Shown here: positions 35,326 to 44,297 of the stretch, in pieces
Layout of the letters: each line of letters starts with the position of its first letter
How positions within the stretch are numbered: position 1 is the stretch's first letter
DNA from: Anaerolineae bacterium
Lineage (GTDB): Bacteria; Chloroflexota; Anaerolineae; Anaerolineales; Anaerolineaceae
DNA length: 64,000 bases
Assembly (NCBI GenBank): GCA_013178185.1
Contig: JABLXC010000022.1
Span: 1 to 64,000, forward strand
Direction of reading: 5' to 3'
The notes under the pieces: model-generated
What the model saw: the letters and a program-made list of their open reading frames with translations, nothing else
The model's database searches: none
What the model was told of the DNA's origin: nothing
Position numbers and translations under genes: made by a program

Positions 35326-36108
35326 ATGATGCTGCTTGGTCTGACACCGCCCATTAAAGCGCTTATCCTGGATATGGATGGGGTTCTCTGGAGAGGAAAC
35401 CAAGCGTTGATTGATTTTCCTGAAACTTTTCGGAAGATCAGGGAGCTTGGTCTTGATTTTGTATTGGTCACAAACAATTCGACCCTATCGCGTGAGACGT
35501 TTTTAGATAAATTTTCCAGATATGGGATCAGTCTAGCCCCGCACCAGGTGGTTAATTCAGCGCTGGCAACAGCTTATCTGCTCAAGAAACGGTTCCCAGA
35601 GGGTGGGCCAGTTTATGTGGTTGGGGAGAAGGGGTTAATCAGCTCTTTAGAAGAACAAGGGTTTACGCTCTCAGAAGAAAACGTGATTGCAGTCGTGGCC
35701 GGGATCGACCGGCAGCTTACCTACCAGAAGATCGCCACCGCAATGCACCTGATCCGGGGCGGGGCGCTGTTCATCGGCACCAACCCGGATCGAACTTATC
35801 CCATGCCCGGCCGCCTGATCCCCGGCGCCGGCACTGTGTTAGCTGCAATCGAAGCCGCTACCGACACGAAACCTCTAATTGTAGGAAAACCAGCGCTAAC
35901 CATGCTGGAAATGGCGATGGAAAACCTGGGGGTACTCCCTGCCCAGACCCTGGTTGTGGGCGACCGGCTGGACACCGATATCGCCGGCGGCCAGGCAGCC
36001 GGATGTCGGACTGCGCTGGTTCTCTCAGGTGTAACCACTCTCGAACAGGCAAGAAGCTGGTCGCCGCCGCCGGACATCATCTGTGAGAATCTGGCCGCAC
36101 TCTTTTGA
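35326..36108 (+). CDS. HAD-IIA family phosphatase (NagD-like)
   Basis: I chose the ATG at 35326 (260 residues, MMLLGLTPPIKALILDMDGV) because the upstream in-frame ATG at 35275 would run through a terminator-like hairpin. Catalytic aspartates are D16 and D18 in LDMDGVLWRG. The type IIA cap and later motifs are visible as VTNNSTLSRE, VGKPALTML and VGDRLDTDIAGG. NagD-like enzymes dephosphorylate nucleotides or sugar phosphates such as phosphoglycolate. Its stop overlaps the region just before rlmN. Confidence 0.9.
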   Translation: MMLLGLTPPIKALILDMDGVLWRGNQALIDFPETFRKIRELGLDFVLVTNNSTLSRETFLDKFSRYGISLAPHQVVNSALATAYLLKKRFPEGGPVYVVGEKGLISSLEEQGFTLSEENVIAVVAGIDRQLTYQKIATAMHLIRGGALFIGTNPDRTYPMPGRLIPGAGTVLAAIEAATDTKPLIVGKPALTMLEMAMENLGVLPAQTLVVGDRLDTDIAGGQAAGCRTALVLSGVTTLEQARSWSPPPDIICENLAALF

Positions 36109-36122
36109 AAGATAGGAAAACA

Positions 36123-37193
36123 ATGGCCAAACCAGCCTATGATCAAAAAACATTGATCTACGATCTAAACCTTGATGACCTTGAGAAGGCATTCGCAGCC
36201 TGGGGAGAGCCTTCCTACCGCGCCAGGCAGGTTTGGCAAGGATTATATCGGCAATTCTGGGACAAAGCCGAAGAATTTTCCATGCTACCGGCAAAGTTAC
36301 GAGCCCGCCTGGGTGAGACGTTTTTATTCACCCCCCTCTGCCCCATCCGAACGCTCGAATCGAGCGATCGTCAGACAGTCAAAACTCTCTTTGAACTTGT
36401 GGACGGGCAGGCCATCGAAACGGTGTTAATGCGCTATGATGACCGCCGGACGCTGTGCATATCCACCCAGGTCGGCTGCGGGATGGGCTGCGTTTTTTGC
36501 GCTACAGGCCAGATGGGGTTCAGGAGGCACCTTTCCAGCGGTGAAATTGTTGCGCAGGTCATTCACTATGCCCGATTACTGCACCAGCAAGAGGAAAAGG
36601 TGTCCAATGTCGTGATCATGGGCATGGGAGAGCCATTTCACAACTACGAATCCACCCTGGCGGCGATTGACCGCCTGAACCACCCAGATGGGATGAATCT
36701 CGGAGAACGTCGGTTCACAATCTCCACCGTAGGGTTAATCCCGACCATCCGACGTTTTACCAACGAAAAACGTCAGATCAACCTCGCGATCAGCCTGCAC
36801 GCATCAGAAGACGAATTACGCAGCAGTATGCTGCCTGTTAATAAAAAGTACCCGATTAAGGATTTAATCGAAGCCTGTCGAGAGTATGTTGCCGTCACAG
36901 GCCGCCGCATCACTTTTGAATGGGCGCTGATACAGGGTGTCAACGACAGCGTTGGTGAAGCCAGAAAACTGGCAAAACTCCTCAAAGGCCTGCTTTGTCA
37001 TGTGAATGTCATCCCGCTCAATCCAACCCGTATGTTCGACGGAAAATCCACGACGCGCGAACGCGCCCAGGCGTTCAAAGACGCTCTCCAGACTGCCGGC
37101 ATCCCTTGCACAATCCGAATACGGCGCGGGATCGATATCCAGGCCGGCTGCGGGCAACTTGCCAGCCGCTTTGAAAAAGAGAACAGTGCATGA
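36123..37193 (+). CDS. rlmN: Dual-specificity 23S rRNA/tRNA adenine-C2 methyltransferase RlmN
   Basis: The start is ATG 36123 after AGGA; a TTG at 36105 overlapping the previous stop would add six residues. The 356-residue radical SAM protein has the cluster-binding C119-x3-C123-x2-C126 (CGMGCVFC), a glycine-rich MGMGEP motif, and the second catalytic cysteine near the C-terminus in QAGCGQL. RlmN methylates A2503 of 23S rRNA and position 37 of some tRNAs, improving translation accuracy. It fits the local set of protein-synthesis genes. Confidence 0.96.
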   Translation: MAKPAYDQKTLIYDLNLDDLEKAFAAWGEPSYRARQVWQGLYRQFWDKAEEFSMLPAKLRARLGETFLFTPLCPIRTLESSDRQTVKTLFELVDGQAIETVLMRYDDRRTLCISTQVGCGMGCVFCATGQMGFRRHLSSGEIVAQVIHYARLLHQQEEKVSNVVIMGMGEPFHNYESTLAAIDRLNHPDGMNLGERRFTISTVGLIPTIRRFTNEKRQINLAISLHASEDELRSSMLPVNKKYPIKDLIEACREYVAVTGRRITFEWALIQGVNDSVGEARKLAKLLKGLLCHVNVIPLNPTRMFDGKSTTRERAQAFKDALQTAGIPCTIRIRRGIDIQAGCGQLASRFEKENSA

Positions 37194-37229
37194 GAGCGGG
37201 CAACCGGAAAAATCACCAAATGATAAGCA

Positions 37230-37238
37230 TGTTATAAT
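37230..37238 (+). promoter_or_regulatory. Extended -10 promoter of ftsY
   Basis: TGTTATAAT (37230-37238) is an extended -10 element just 8 bases before the ftsY ATG, so the leader is extremely short or absent. No -35 box is recognisable. Confidence 0.55.
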
Positions 37239-37246
37239 CGACACCT

Positions 37247-38161
37247 ATGGCCGATTTTTTGAATAAATGGCGGGATGGACTGGACCGCACTCGAAAAGTA
37301 ACTTTTGGAAGAATAGCCAGCCTTTTAGGTGTAACAGAGATTACAAACGAAACCTGGGAAGACCTGGAAGCCGCGTTGATACAGGCAGACCTGGGGCTGG
37401 AGACGACCAACTTGGTGCTGGATTCCTTAAAAAACCAGGTGCGCCTTCATGGATTAACCAGGAGCGATGAGCTTCAAGAAGTGTTGAGAAGTGAATTACT
37501 GTCACGATTAGACGCCGCCCCTGCTCTCAAATTGGATGAACACAAACCAGCGGTTATTTTGTTGGTGGGCGTCAACGGCTCCGGGAAGACAACCACAGCC
37601 GCGAAATTGGGCAAGCAATTTTTAAATTCAGGTAAAAAAACCCTTCTTGTCGCAGCCGACACCTATCGCGCCGCTGCTGTGGATCAGCTTCAAATTTGGG
37701 GGGAACGACTCGGGCTGCCAGTGATTGCCGGGCAGCAAGGTGGAGATCCTGGCGCAGCCGCTTTTGACGGCATTCAGGCGGGAATTGCCCGGGGCGTTGA
37801 CAGGATCATCGTGGACACAGCCGGCCGCTTGCACACCCGTTTCAACTTAATGGAAGAACTCAAGAAAGTTTACCGTGTAGCCGGAAAAGCGCTTGAAGGC
37901 GCGCCGCACGCCACCTGGCTGGTGCTGGATGCGACGACCGGGCAAAATGCTTTTCAGCAGGCAAAAATTTTTAAAGAAGCCGTAAATGTTACCGGGATCA
38001 TCCTTGCCAAACTGGATTCCTCTGCAAGGGGAGGAATGGCTTTTGCCATTCAGCGAGAATTGGGAATCCCTATCCTCTACGCCGGGTTGGGAGAAAAACC
38101 AGAGGATTTGCAGCCATTTGACCGGACGGCATTTGTTGAGGGCATTCTTAATCGTAATTGA
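37247..38161 (+). CDS. ftsY: Signal recognition particle receptor FtsY
   Basis: The 304-residue GTPase has the NG domains of FtsY: an N-domain helical bundle (residues 1-90), P-loop GVNGSGKTTTAAK near 107-119, DTYRAAAVDQL, DTAGR and the TKLD-equivalent AKLDSSARGG, ending LGEKPEDLQPFD. The acidic A-domain of the E. coli protein is absent, as in many bacteria. It docks SRP-ribosome complexes at the membrane. It is followed nine bases later by prfB in an apparent operon. Confidence 0.96.
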   Translation: MADFLNKWRDGLDRTRKVTFGRIASLLGVTEITNETWEDLEAALIQADLGLETTNLVLDSLKNQVRLHGLTRSDELQEVLRSELLSRLDAAPALKLDEHKPAVILLVGVNGSGKTTTAAKLGKQFLNSGKKTLLVAADTYRAAAVDQLQIWGERLGLPVIAGQQGGDPGAAAFDGIQAGIARGVDRIIVDTAGRLHTRFNLMEELKKVYRVAGKALEGAPHATWLVLDATTGQNAFQQAKIFKEAVNVTGIILAKLDSSARGGMAFAIQRELGIPILYAGLGEKPEDLQPFDRTAFVEGILNRN

Positions 38162-38170
38162 GGAGATCGT

Positions 38171-39263
38171 ATGCAAGATTTAATTGAACGGCTGGATCAG
38201 TGTTCTGTAAAACTCAAAGACCTATTGGAGCGTCTTTGACTTAGCGGGACTTGAAACACAACTGGGCGAACTGCAACAAAAATCAGAACAAACAGACCTG
38301 TGGAACGACCGAGAACAGGCCATGAAAGTTATGAAGAGGCTGGCCGAAGTCCGCGAAGAAGTAGAAAGTTGGCATGATTTGCAAAAAAGGGTCAAAGACA
38401 CCCTTGAACTGGCAGCCATGGGGGATGAAACTCTACGGCCTGACCTGGAACTCGAAGTCGCCGAGATCGAAAAGGCGCTCTCCGCCCGTGAGTTAAGCGT
38501 CCTGCTTTCCGGGCGATACGATAAAGGCAATGCCCTGCTTGCAATTCATGCTGGCGCGGGTGGAACCGATTCGCAAGATTGGGCCGCCATGCTGGAACGG
38601 ATGTACCTGCGCTGGGCAGAGCGGAGGGGTTTCCAAAGCGAGATCCTTGATTTCACTGAAGGTGAAGAGGCCGGTATTAAAAGTGTAACGATCGCCATTA
38701 CAGGAAAATACGCATACGGCTATCTGAGACCCGAAAAAGGCGTCCACCGTTTGGTACGGCTTTCTCCATTCGATGCGGCGCACCGGCGACATACTTCATT
38801 TGCGTTGGTGGAAGTGCTCCCAGAGGTCACTTCCGAAAACGGTGATGAAATTCAGATCAATCCAGATGATCTGCGGATCGATATTTACCGCTCCTCCAGC
38901 GCTGGAGGGCAAAATGTCCAAAAAAACGCCACGGCTGTCCGGATCACCCACCTTCCCACAGGGCTTGTTGTAAGCTGCCAGAATGAGCGCTCTCAGATGC
39001 AAAATAGGGAAAACGCTATGCGGGTACTGCGAGCGCGGCTGCTAGAAATCAAGCACCAGGAACAGGAAAAGGAGATCGCCGAACTGCGGGGTGAATATAC
39101 CAAAGCTGAATGGGGCAGCCAGATTCGTTCATATGTATTGCACCCCTACCAGTTGGTAAAGGATCATCGCACCGAATATGAAATGGGCAACACGCAAGCT
39201 GTATTAGATGGTGAGATCGACGAATTTATCGAAGCTTTTCTTCGCAGCAAAATCAACGCCTGA
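38171..39263 (+). CDS. prfB: Peptide chain release factor 2, with programmed +1 frameshift
   Basis: The first 22 codons run from ATG 38171 to CTT 38234-38236 and meet an in-frame TGA followed by C (38237-38240). Reading on in the +1 frame from GAC at 38238 gives the rest of RF2, total about 363 residues. An internal Shine-Dalgarno-like GGAG stands just before the slip codon, as in other prfB genes. RF2 motifs are present: SPF in LSPFDAAHRRHTSF and GGQ in SSAGGQNVQKN. RF2 ends translation at UGA and UAA, and the frameshift lets low RF2 levels raise its own synthesis. It is paired with ftsY. Confidence 0.95.
38227..38240 (+). promoter_or_regulatory. RF2 programmed frameshift site
   Basis: GGAG (38227-38230), a three-base spacer, CTT and TGAC (38234-38240) match the autoregulatory frameshift signal of prfB, with CTT slipping to TTT opposite the stop. 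Confidence 0.92.
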
Positions 39264-39266
39264 GGA

Positions 39267-40238
39267 TTAATCAAGCATTTTTGCAAGTTGTAACAACTGT
39301 ATATCGAGAGATTTCTTTCTGCCAACAACTTCGGCATATGGTGTGGTACGAATTTCATTTTTAACCCAACCCACAAGCACACCAGGTTCTTCTCTGACCA
39401 GACACTCGACAGCAGAAGCTCCCAAACGACTTGCCAGGATGCGGTCAAAAGCGCCAGGGTTTCCGCCGCGTTGGACATGGCCTAAAATAGTCACCCGCAG
39501 GTCAAAACCTAACCGCTCATGATGTTCTTCAAAATAAGCGCTTAGCTTTTGGGCGTTATAGGTCGCACCTTCGGCGACAATAACAATCGCGTGGGCTTTG
39601 CCGTGTTCATAAGCAGCCTCAATGATATTTGCAATTTCCTCTGGATCACACTCTTGCTCTGGGATTACTACCGCTTCAGCGCCTCCAGCGATGGCCGTCA
39701 TCAATGCCATATAGCCGCAATCTCGTCCCATCACTTCCAATAAGAAAGCGCGGCGATGAGACGAAGCCGTGATCTTCAGCCGGTCAACCGCCTCCAAAGC
39801 AATATTGAGAGCCGTATCCACGCCAATGGTGATATCGGAACCATAGAGATCATTATCGATTGTTGAGGCCACGCCAACGACAGGAAACCCTAATTGAAAG
39901 AGCTTGAAAGCCCCCGCTTGCGATCCATTTCCGCCAACGACCACCAGGCCATCCACTGCAGCCTGGTTCAACCGGCGAAGTGCTTTGTTCTGTGCTTCGC
40001 GTGTTCTAAATTCCGGGCAGCGGGCGCTCCCTAAAATTGTGCCGCCACGCTGAATGATGCCGCCGACATCCCGCGCCCCCAGGGGGATAAACTTCCCATC
40101 AATTAATCCCTGGTAGCCCTGTTGCACACCACAGACTTCATACCCTTTATGCAAAGCAACCCGCACAACCGAGCGTATGGCTGCGTTCATCCCCGGCGCG
40201 TCTCCGCCACTTGTCAGCACAGCAATTTTCTTCGTCAT
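39267..40238 (-). CDS. pfkA: 6-phosphofructokinase
   Basis: From ATG 40238 (GGAG upstream; a TTG precedes it) the protein has 323 residues. It carries the family motifs TSGGDAPGMNAAIR, GYQGLIDG, TIDNDLYGSD (catalytic aspartate), MGRDCGY and LGHVQRGGNP. At the position of the E. coli Mg-binding GGDGS it has GGNGSQ, an Asp-to-Asn change found in a distinct subgroup as far as I recall. The residue before TIDND is Ser, not the Lys typical of PPi-dependent enzymes, which favours ATP. The product phosphorylates fructose 6-phosphate in glycolysis. The gene converges with prfB. Confidence 0.92.
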   Translation of the reverse strand: MTKKIAVLTSGGDAPGMNAAIRSVVRVALHKGYEVCGVQQGYQGLIDGKFIPLGARDVGGIIQRGGTILGSARCPEFRTREAQNKALRRLNQAAVDGLVVVGGNGSQAGAFKLFQLGFPVVGVASTIDNDLYGSDITIGVDTALNIALEAVDRLKITASSHRRAFLLEVMGRDCGYMALMTAIAGGAEAVVIPEQECDPEEIANIIEAAYEHGKAHAIVIVAEGATYNAQKLSAYFEEHHERLGFDLRVTILGHVQRGGNPGAFDRILASRLGASAVECLVREEPGVLVGWVKNEIRTTPYAEVVGRKKSLDIQLLQLAKMLD

Positions 40239-40352
40239 CAATGCATCTCCAATCTTCTACGCTACTTTATCCGACTACAGGATGCATGAGCGCTAAAACA
40301 ATCTCATCAGAAAGCCCTGATAAGACTCTCCCTATTTTACCGCCAACCCTTC

Positions 40353-40703
40353 TTACAACTTCTTTCCGCATTGAGCGCAGAACTGCGCCCCTGGTTGAAT
40401 AGAAGAACCACACTGCGCACAAAACTTCTTCGCTTCAAGCAGCATACCACATTTTGAGCAAAACCGTTTTCCTGGGATCGCCACCTGGCCGCAACGAGAA
40501 CAAGTCTGCGTGGAAAAAGCAGAAATTACTTCGGGAAGCTTTTCAATCGGCTGCTGGTCGGTTTGTTGGAAAGTCGCCGCTGGTGCATTGGAGTCCTGAA
40601 TAGTAAAAGGCACACCGTATTTTTGATTACAACCGACGCAAATGTCAACCGAGCCAATATTCCACATCCCACAGTGGGGACAAACAAAAGAGTTAAGCGG
40701 CAT
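40353..40703 (-). CDS. Small protein with three zinc ribbons
   Basis: The 116-residue protein consists of three CxxC...CxxC ribbons: FVCPHCG...ICVGCN, TCSRCG...FCSKCG and FCAQCG...FCAQCGKK, with a flexible linker between the first and second. There is no membrane span. Such zinc-ribbon proteins often act as adaptors. It is the last gene of a minus-strand run, 67 bases after the secreted coiled-coil gene, and may belong to the same unit. Confidence 0.75.
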   Translation of the reverse strand: MPLNSFVCPHCGMWNIGSVDICVGCNQKYGVPFTIQDSNAPAATFQQTDQQPIEKLPEVISAFSTQTCSRCGQVAIPGKRFCSKCGMLLEAKKFCAQCGSSIQPGAQFCAQCGKKL

Positions 40704-40770
40704 AGGTACCTCCCCTGATTAAGTTCTCTCAACCCCACAGACCACCTACATTCATAAAAATGTTTGGTCA

Positions 40771-42624
40771 TTATTTCTTCAAGATTCCACCAAGCGAGTC
40801 ATCTTCTGGTCTTGGGGTATCGGTGGTAAGCCCCGTCTCGCCCTTCGAGATATCGTCGAGTCGCCCTGGAATGCCCTGGTCAGCCGGGACCGATCCAACC
40901 TCAACCCCTCCATCGCCAATCTGGGAGCTTCCAGAAGTCGGCTGAAGCGGTTCAGCGCTGCCCGTCGTCGACTGAAAAGGTTCTATGCTGGGCGTTGTGG
41001 GTTGAACTGCCTGCAAGCTGTCCGTAGTCGGCTGGAAGGGTTCTGCACTGCCAGTGGTGGGTTGGAACGGTTCGACGCTGGGCGTTGTGGGTTGAACTGC
41101 CTGCAAGCTGTCCGTAGTCGGCTGGAAGGGTTCTGCACTGCCTGTGGTGGGTTGGAACGGTTCGACGCTGGGCGTTGTCGGCCGGAAAGGTTCAACACTG
41201 ACGGTGGGCGGCTGTGGCGGTTGAGAACTTGAGGTCGTTGGAAGGGATGAAGAAGTGGAACTTGTAGCACCTGCCGACTCTGCACGTTTACGCAGAGCTT
41301 CCTCCATCAGTTGTGCAGCTTCTTTGGCTTTTTGTTCGCCCAGGCGTTTGTTCGCTGCCAGGCGATCAAGCTCGTCGGCGCGTGCACGTTTTGCCTCCGC
41401 CTCGGATTTCGAGAAATTGATCTCATCTTGAATTGATTTCGCTTTTTCTTTTAGATCATCGTATGGTTGCCGCGCGCTTTGCCGGTCGATGATTTCATTC
41501 ATCACCTTCTTGAGATCGGCAGCGCTTGCTTCTGCAGATTTTTCCGCATCAATAGCTTCAGCGCGAAATTTATCGGCCGCTTTTTCCATGTCATGAGAAG
41601 TGGCATTAGCCTTGCCCGTCAAACGATCCCCATCTTTCGCAGCTTCCAGCAGAAGATCAGAAACTTTCTTGGCATTGGCAGCGCTCTCTGTCAATTCATC
41701 AATTTCCCCTCTTTTCTTTGCAACTTCAGCCTGCAAGTCTTTCGCGGTCTGTTCTGCCAGGCGTTTCTTTTCATCCTCCAATTGTGCCTTTTCGCGATCC
41801 AGCCGTTCTTGTTCCCGCGCCAAACGATCCGCCTCAGCCTGTTCAGCCGAAGAAACTCTCTCCATTGAAACTCCAATGTTATCATCTGTATATGGATCTT
41901 TTCCACCGTCGGCTCGGAATGGATCCCGCGTGCCAACAGCCTTTACGACCCAGAGACTGCCATCTGGCGCCTTGTATCGCCGATTCCAAATATCGTTCGC
42001 CAGTTTGTTGTAATGGTCGTTGAAACGATCGTGATCTTCCGCATCTTTCAATTTGTCGAACAAATCTTCACAGCCAACATCCTTGAGAACTTTTATTGCA
42101 TCATTACCATGCATCACAAGGGATTCCGGCAAAATATCAGCAGGCAGCGAAGGTTGCTGCTGGGCTGGACTGGAAGGCTGTGGCGGCGCGGTCGGTGGTT
42201 GGGCAGTATCAGGCGGTTCGCCGTGCCAGATCCTTTCCTTGCGATAATCTTGCTTCAATTCTTGCAGCATCTCCTGCGGCGATTCTGTCGGCGGCTGTTG
42301 CAGAGCTTTCCTTGCCCACTCTTCCGCCTTGCGGCGAGAACGTTTGCCAGTCCTTGCTAGATACCGGTTCAACTTTCCATGAACACCTCGCGCCATTAAC
42401 TGGCTCATCAGTGTAGCCGATGACATCCCTAACGCGGTAGCAATTGTATTAAGCGCAAGGCGAACGCGCGGCGTCCGCATACAATCAGCTGCATTCCAGG
42501 GGTTCAGCTCACAATCGTCCGCATAAGCTGGGGATGGAGTAGATAAAGCAACCAGGGCGACGAAGAACAATACCAGAAAGCTATATTGCAACCGTGAATA
42601 TAAAAATTTGCAAAGGGTGTTCAT
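40771..42624 (-). CDS. Secreted coiled-coil protein with Pro/Thr repeat tail
   Basis: The 617-residue protein has a signal peptide cleaved after about residue 35 (LSTPSPAYA). A globular region of unknown type follows (to about residue 245, including GCEDLFDKLKDAEDHDRFND), then a long charged coiled coil (about 260-455) rich in Ala, Glu, Lys and Asp. The C-terminal tail (about 465-605) carries tandem decapeptides of the form TTxSxEPFQP. It is not a recognised family. Its ATG overlaps the preceding membrane-protein gene by four bases, and it lies in the iron-ABC operon. It probably extends from the membrane surface or forms a filament-like linker. Confidence 0.7.
   Translation of the reverse strand: MNTLCKFLYSRLQYSFLVLFFVALVALSTPSPAYADDCELNPWNAADCMRTPRVRLALNTIATALGMSSATLMSQLMARGVHGKLNRYLARTGKRSRRKAEEWARKALQQPPTESPQEMLQELKQDYRKERIWHGEPPDTAQPPTAPPQPSSPAQQQPSLPADILPESLVMHGNDAIKVLKDVGCEDLFDKLKDAEDHDRFNDHYNKLANDIWNRRYKAPDGSLWVVKAVGTRDPFRADGGKDPYTDDNIGVSMERVSSAEQAEADRLAREQERLDREKAQLEDEKKRLAEQTAKDLQAEVAKKRGEIDELTESAANAKKVSDLLLEAAKDGDRLTGKANATSHDMEKAADKFRAEAIDAEKSAEASAADLKKVMNEIIDRQSARQPYDDLKEKAKSIQDEINFSKSEAEAKRARADELDRLAANKRLGEQKAKEAAQLMEEALRKRAESAGATSSTSSSLPTTSSSQPPQPPTVSVEPFRPTTPSVEPFQPTTGSAEPFQPTTDSLQAVQPTTPSVEPFQPTTGSAEPFQPTTDSLQAVQPTTPSIEPFQSTTGSAEPLQPTSGSSQIGDGGVEVGSVPADQGIPGRLDDISKGETGLTTDTPRPEDDSLGGILKK
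40926..41216. repeat. Tandem 90-bp repeats encoding 30-residue units
   Basis: Two full copies at 40987-41076 and 41077-41166 differ at one base in 90, with partial copies on both sides. Each unit codes for three decapeptides ending EPFQP, EPFQP and QAVQP. Recent duplication by slippage or unequal exchange is likely. Confidence 0.9.
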
Positions 42625-43247
42625 TGCATCACCTCCGGCTTACGCAGCAAAATATAAGGGAGCAAGACGCCCAATGTATATAAAAACCGCATGGAACCGT
42701 AACCTGAAATTGTGGCATTTGAAACAACCAGGCTGATGACAATTGGCAAAGCAAGCGCAATAACCCATAACATCGGGCGTGGGATAAGCCTGAGAAATCC
42801 ATGAAATGGGCGCAGCAACCCATCAAGCGGCTGGTGAAAAATGTAGAGCAAGAGGGGAACGCCGGCAATGATGAGCGGCGTTCCCAAATCCATACCTTCG
42901 CTGGATGCGGGCAGTGAAGTATATGCCCACCATGCAATGGCAGTTAGGATTGGAACAATCAGGGAAACAAGAATGATCGTAGAGCGCCAGTCTGGCTTTT
43001 CTTTTTCATTCCCCGTTTTCGCTTGCAAGTGGAGAAATGGATTGTCTAATGCCACCCAATGATCTACATCATAGTATAAATACCTGCCTGTGGTAGGGTC
43101 TACAGTCCACCAGACGCCGCGTTCATCTTGAAGCATCAGCTTCTCCAAGGATTCTTGATATTGCTGAGACGTCAGTTGTCCTTTTTCCACCTGATGTCGT
43201 AAGCGCTGATATTCCTTTTGGAGCGTTTCCAACAACAAATTGTCCAT
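42621..43247 (-). CDS. Membrane protein with N-terminal Trp-rich domain
   Basis: The 208-residue protein begins with a cytosolic helix-plus-beta module (residues 1-75: LRHQVEKGQLTSQQYQESL, then RGVWWTVDPTTGRYLYY and DHWVAL), a combination I associate with several Chloroflexota proteins. Four or five membrane spans follow. No catalytic motif is seen. Its end overlaps the start of the secreted coiled-coil gene and it follows the propeller gene by 18 bases, so it is embedded in the operon. It could anchor or export the coiled-coil protein. Confidence 0.65.
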   Translation of the reverse strand: MDNLLLETLQKEYQRLRHQVEKGQLTSQQYQESLEKLMLQDERGVWWTVDPTTGRYLYYDVDHWVALDNPFLHLQAKTGNEKEKPDWRSTIILVSLIVPILTAIAWWAYTSLPASSEGMDLGTPLIIAGVPLLLYIFHQPLDGLLRPFHGFLRLIPRPMLWVIALALPIVISLVVSNATISGYGSMRFLYTLGVLLPYILLRKPEVMQ

Positions 43248-43265
43248 CGCGTCCTCCTCTCTCGA

Positions 43266-44297
43266 TCATGTATCAGGAGGTTTGGCAAACTTGGTGATAT
43301 CTTTTTTATTGGTGTCTGCAATCCTTGTCAAACCTCGTTCGGTGCCGAACCACAGGTTGCCCTGCGAATCTTCCAACATCGCTTTAACCTCTAATCCAGC
43401 CAGGCCTTCATCAGGCGTAAGAAGCTGCCAGCCTGCCGAATCCCTGCGGGCAATGCCAGCAGATTCCGATCCAATCCACAAAATACCGTCGGTATCCTGG
43501 AAGATATAACGGGTATGGTCGCTGGCAAGTCCGTCTGCCTGGGTTAATGTACGAAACGTTTTCCCATCATAATAAGAGGCGCCACCCCGACCTGAATCGC
43601 CCGTGGCAAACCACAACATACCATCTCTGGTTTGAGTAATAAAATTGATTTTGTTATGCGCCAGACCATCCTTCACAGAAAAATTGCGCCATTGAATACC
43701 ATCCCACATACTTAAACCTGCATTGAGGTTATCCTGCCCATTCCCAACCCATAAATGTCCTTGATCATCTTCGAACAGGGAAAAGATGAAATCACCGGCC
43801 ATCCCGTCAGCCTGACCATATACTTTAAACTTACCCGCCTGCTCATTAGCTAAACCGGTCTCAGTTCCAGCCCACAGGCCGGTTTTCTCGCTGAAACACA
43901 ATGCCAAAACTCGACCAGCCGGCAAGCCACCTCCTGAGGTAAGGGTGTGCCACGCGCCCCTCTGGAAGATACTTATCCCATTCTGGTGTCCGACAAAAAT
44001 TTGATCTCCATCAGTTGCCAGCGCAGTAACAAATTTCAAAGGTTGATCCGCTTGAATCGAATACAGGAACTGCCCGCTATCACGGTCGATAACATCCAAT
44101 CCATCCCGTCCACCGCTCCAGATTGTATCGCCCACTTCCAACAACGCGTTGACATCCGCGGGTGGTTGAATATTCTTCCATCCATCGGGGAGTTCCTTCT
44201 TTAATACCAACCCCACTAGACCCAACCCCAGTGCGAAAACCAACGCCAAACCGATCAGAGATTGGAAAATCGGCGCCACGATCCCAGGCAATCTCAA
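43266..44297 (-). CDS. Membrane-anchored beta-propeller protein (two-component regulator propeller type)
   Basis: The 343-residue protein has one N-terminal membrane span and then six or seven repeats of the regulator-propeller type: DGDQIFVGHQNGISIF, EKTGLWAGTETGLA, DQGHLWVGNGQD, TRDGMLWFATGDSG, DTDGILWIGSESAG, SQGNLWFGTERGLTR. Such propellers are usually the sensor part of hybrid histidine kinases; here no kinase is attached. Its start overlaps the ABC ATPase gene by four bases, placing it in the iron-transport operon. It may be an extracytoplasmic sensor or binding scaffold. Confidence 0.82.
   Translation of the reverse strand: MRLPGIVAPIFQSLIGLALVFALGLGLVGLVLKKELPDGWKNIQPPADVNALLEVGDTIWSGGRDGLDVIDRDSGQFLYSIQADQPLKFVTALATDGDQIFVGHQNGISIFQRGAWHTLTSGGGLPAGRVLALCFSEKTGLWAGTETGLANEQAGKFKVYGQADGMAGDFIFSLFEDDQGHLWVGNGQDNLNAGLSMWDGIQWRNFSVKDGLAHNKINFITQTRDGMLWFATGDSGRGGASYYDGKTFRTLTQADGLASDHTRYIFQDTDGILWIGSESAGIARRDSAGWQLLTPDEGLAGLEVKAMLEDSQGNLWFGTERGLTRIADTNKKDITKFAKPPDT

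Noticed and set aside
41467-42416. Several long plus-strand frames across 41.5-42.4 kb
   Set aside because: They are shadows of the coiled-coil gene, whose Ala/Glu/Lys codons leave the opposite strand free of stops. The minus-strand protein has a signal peptide and operon context.
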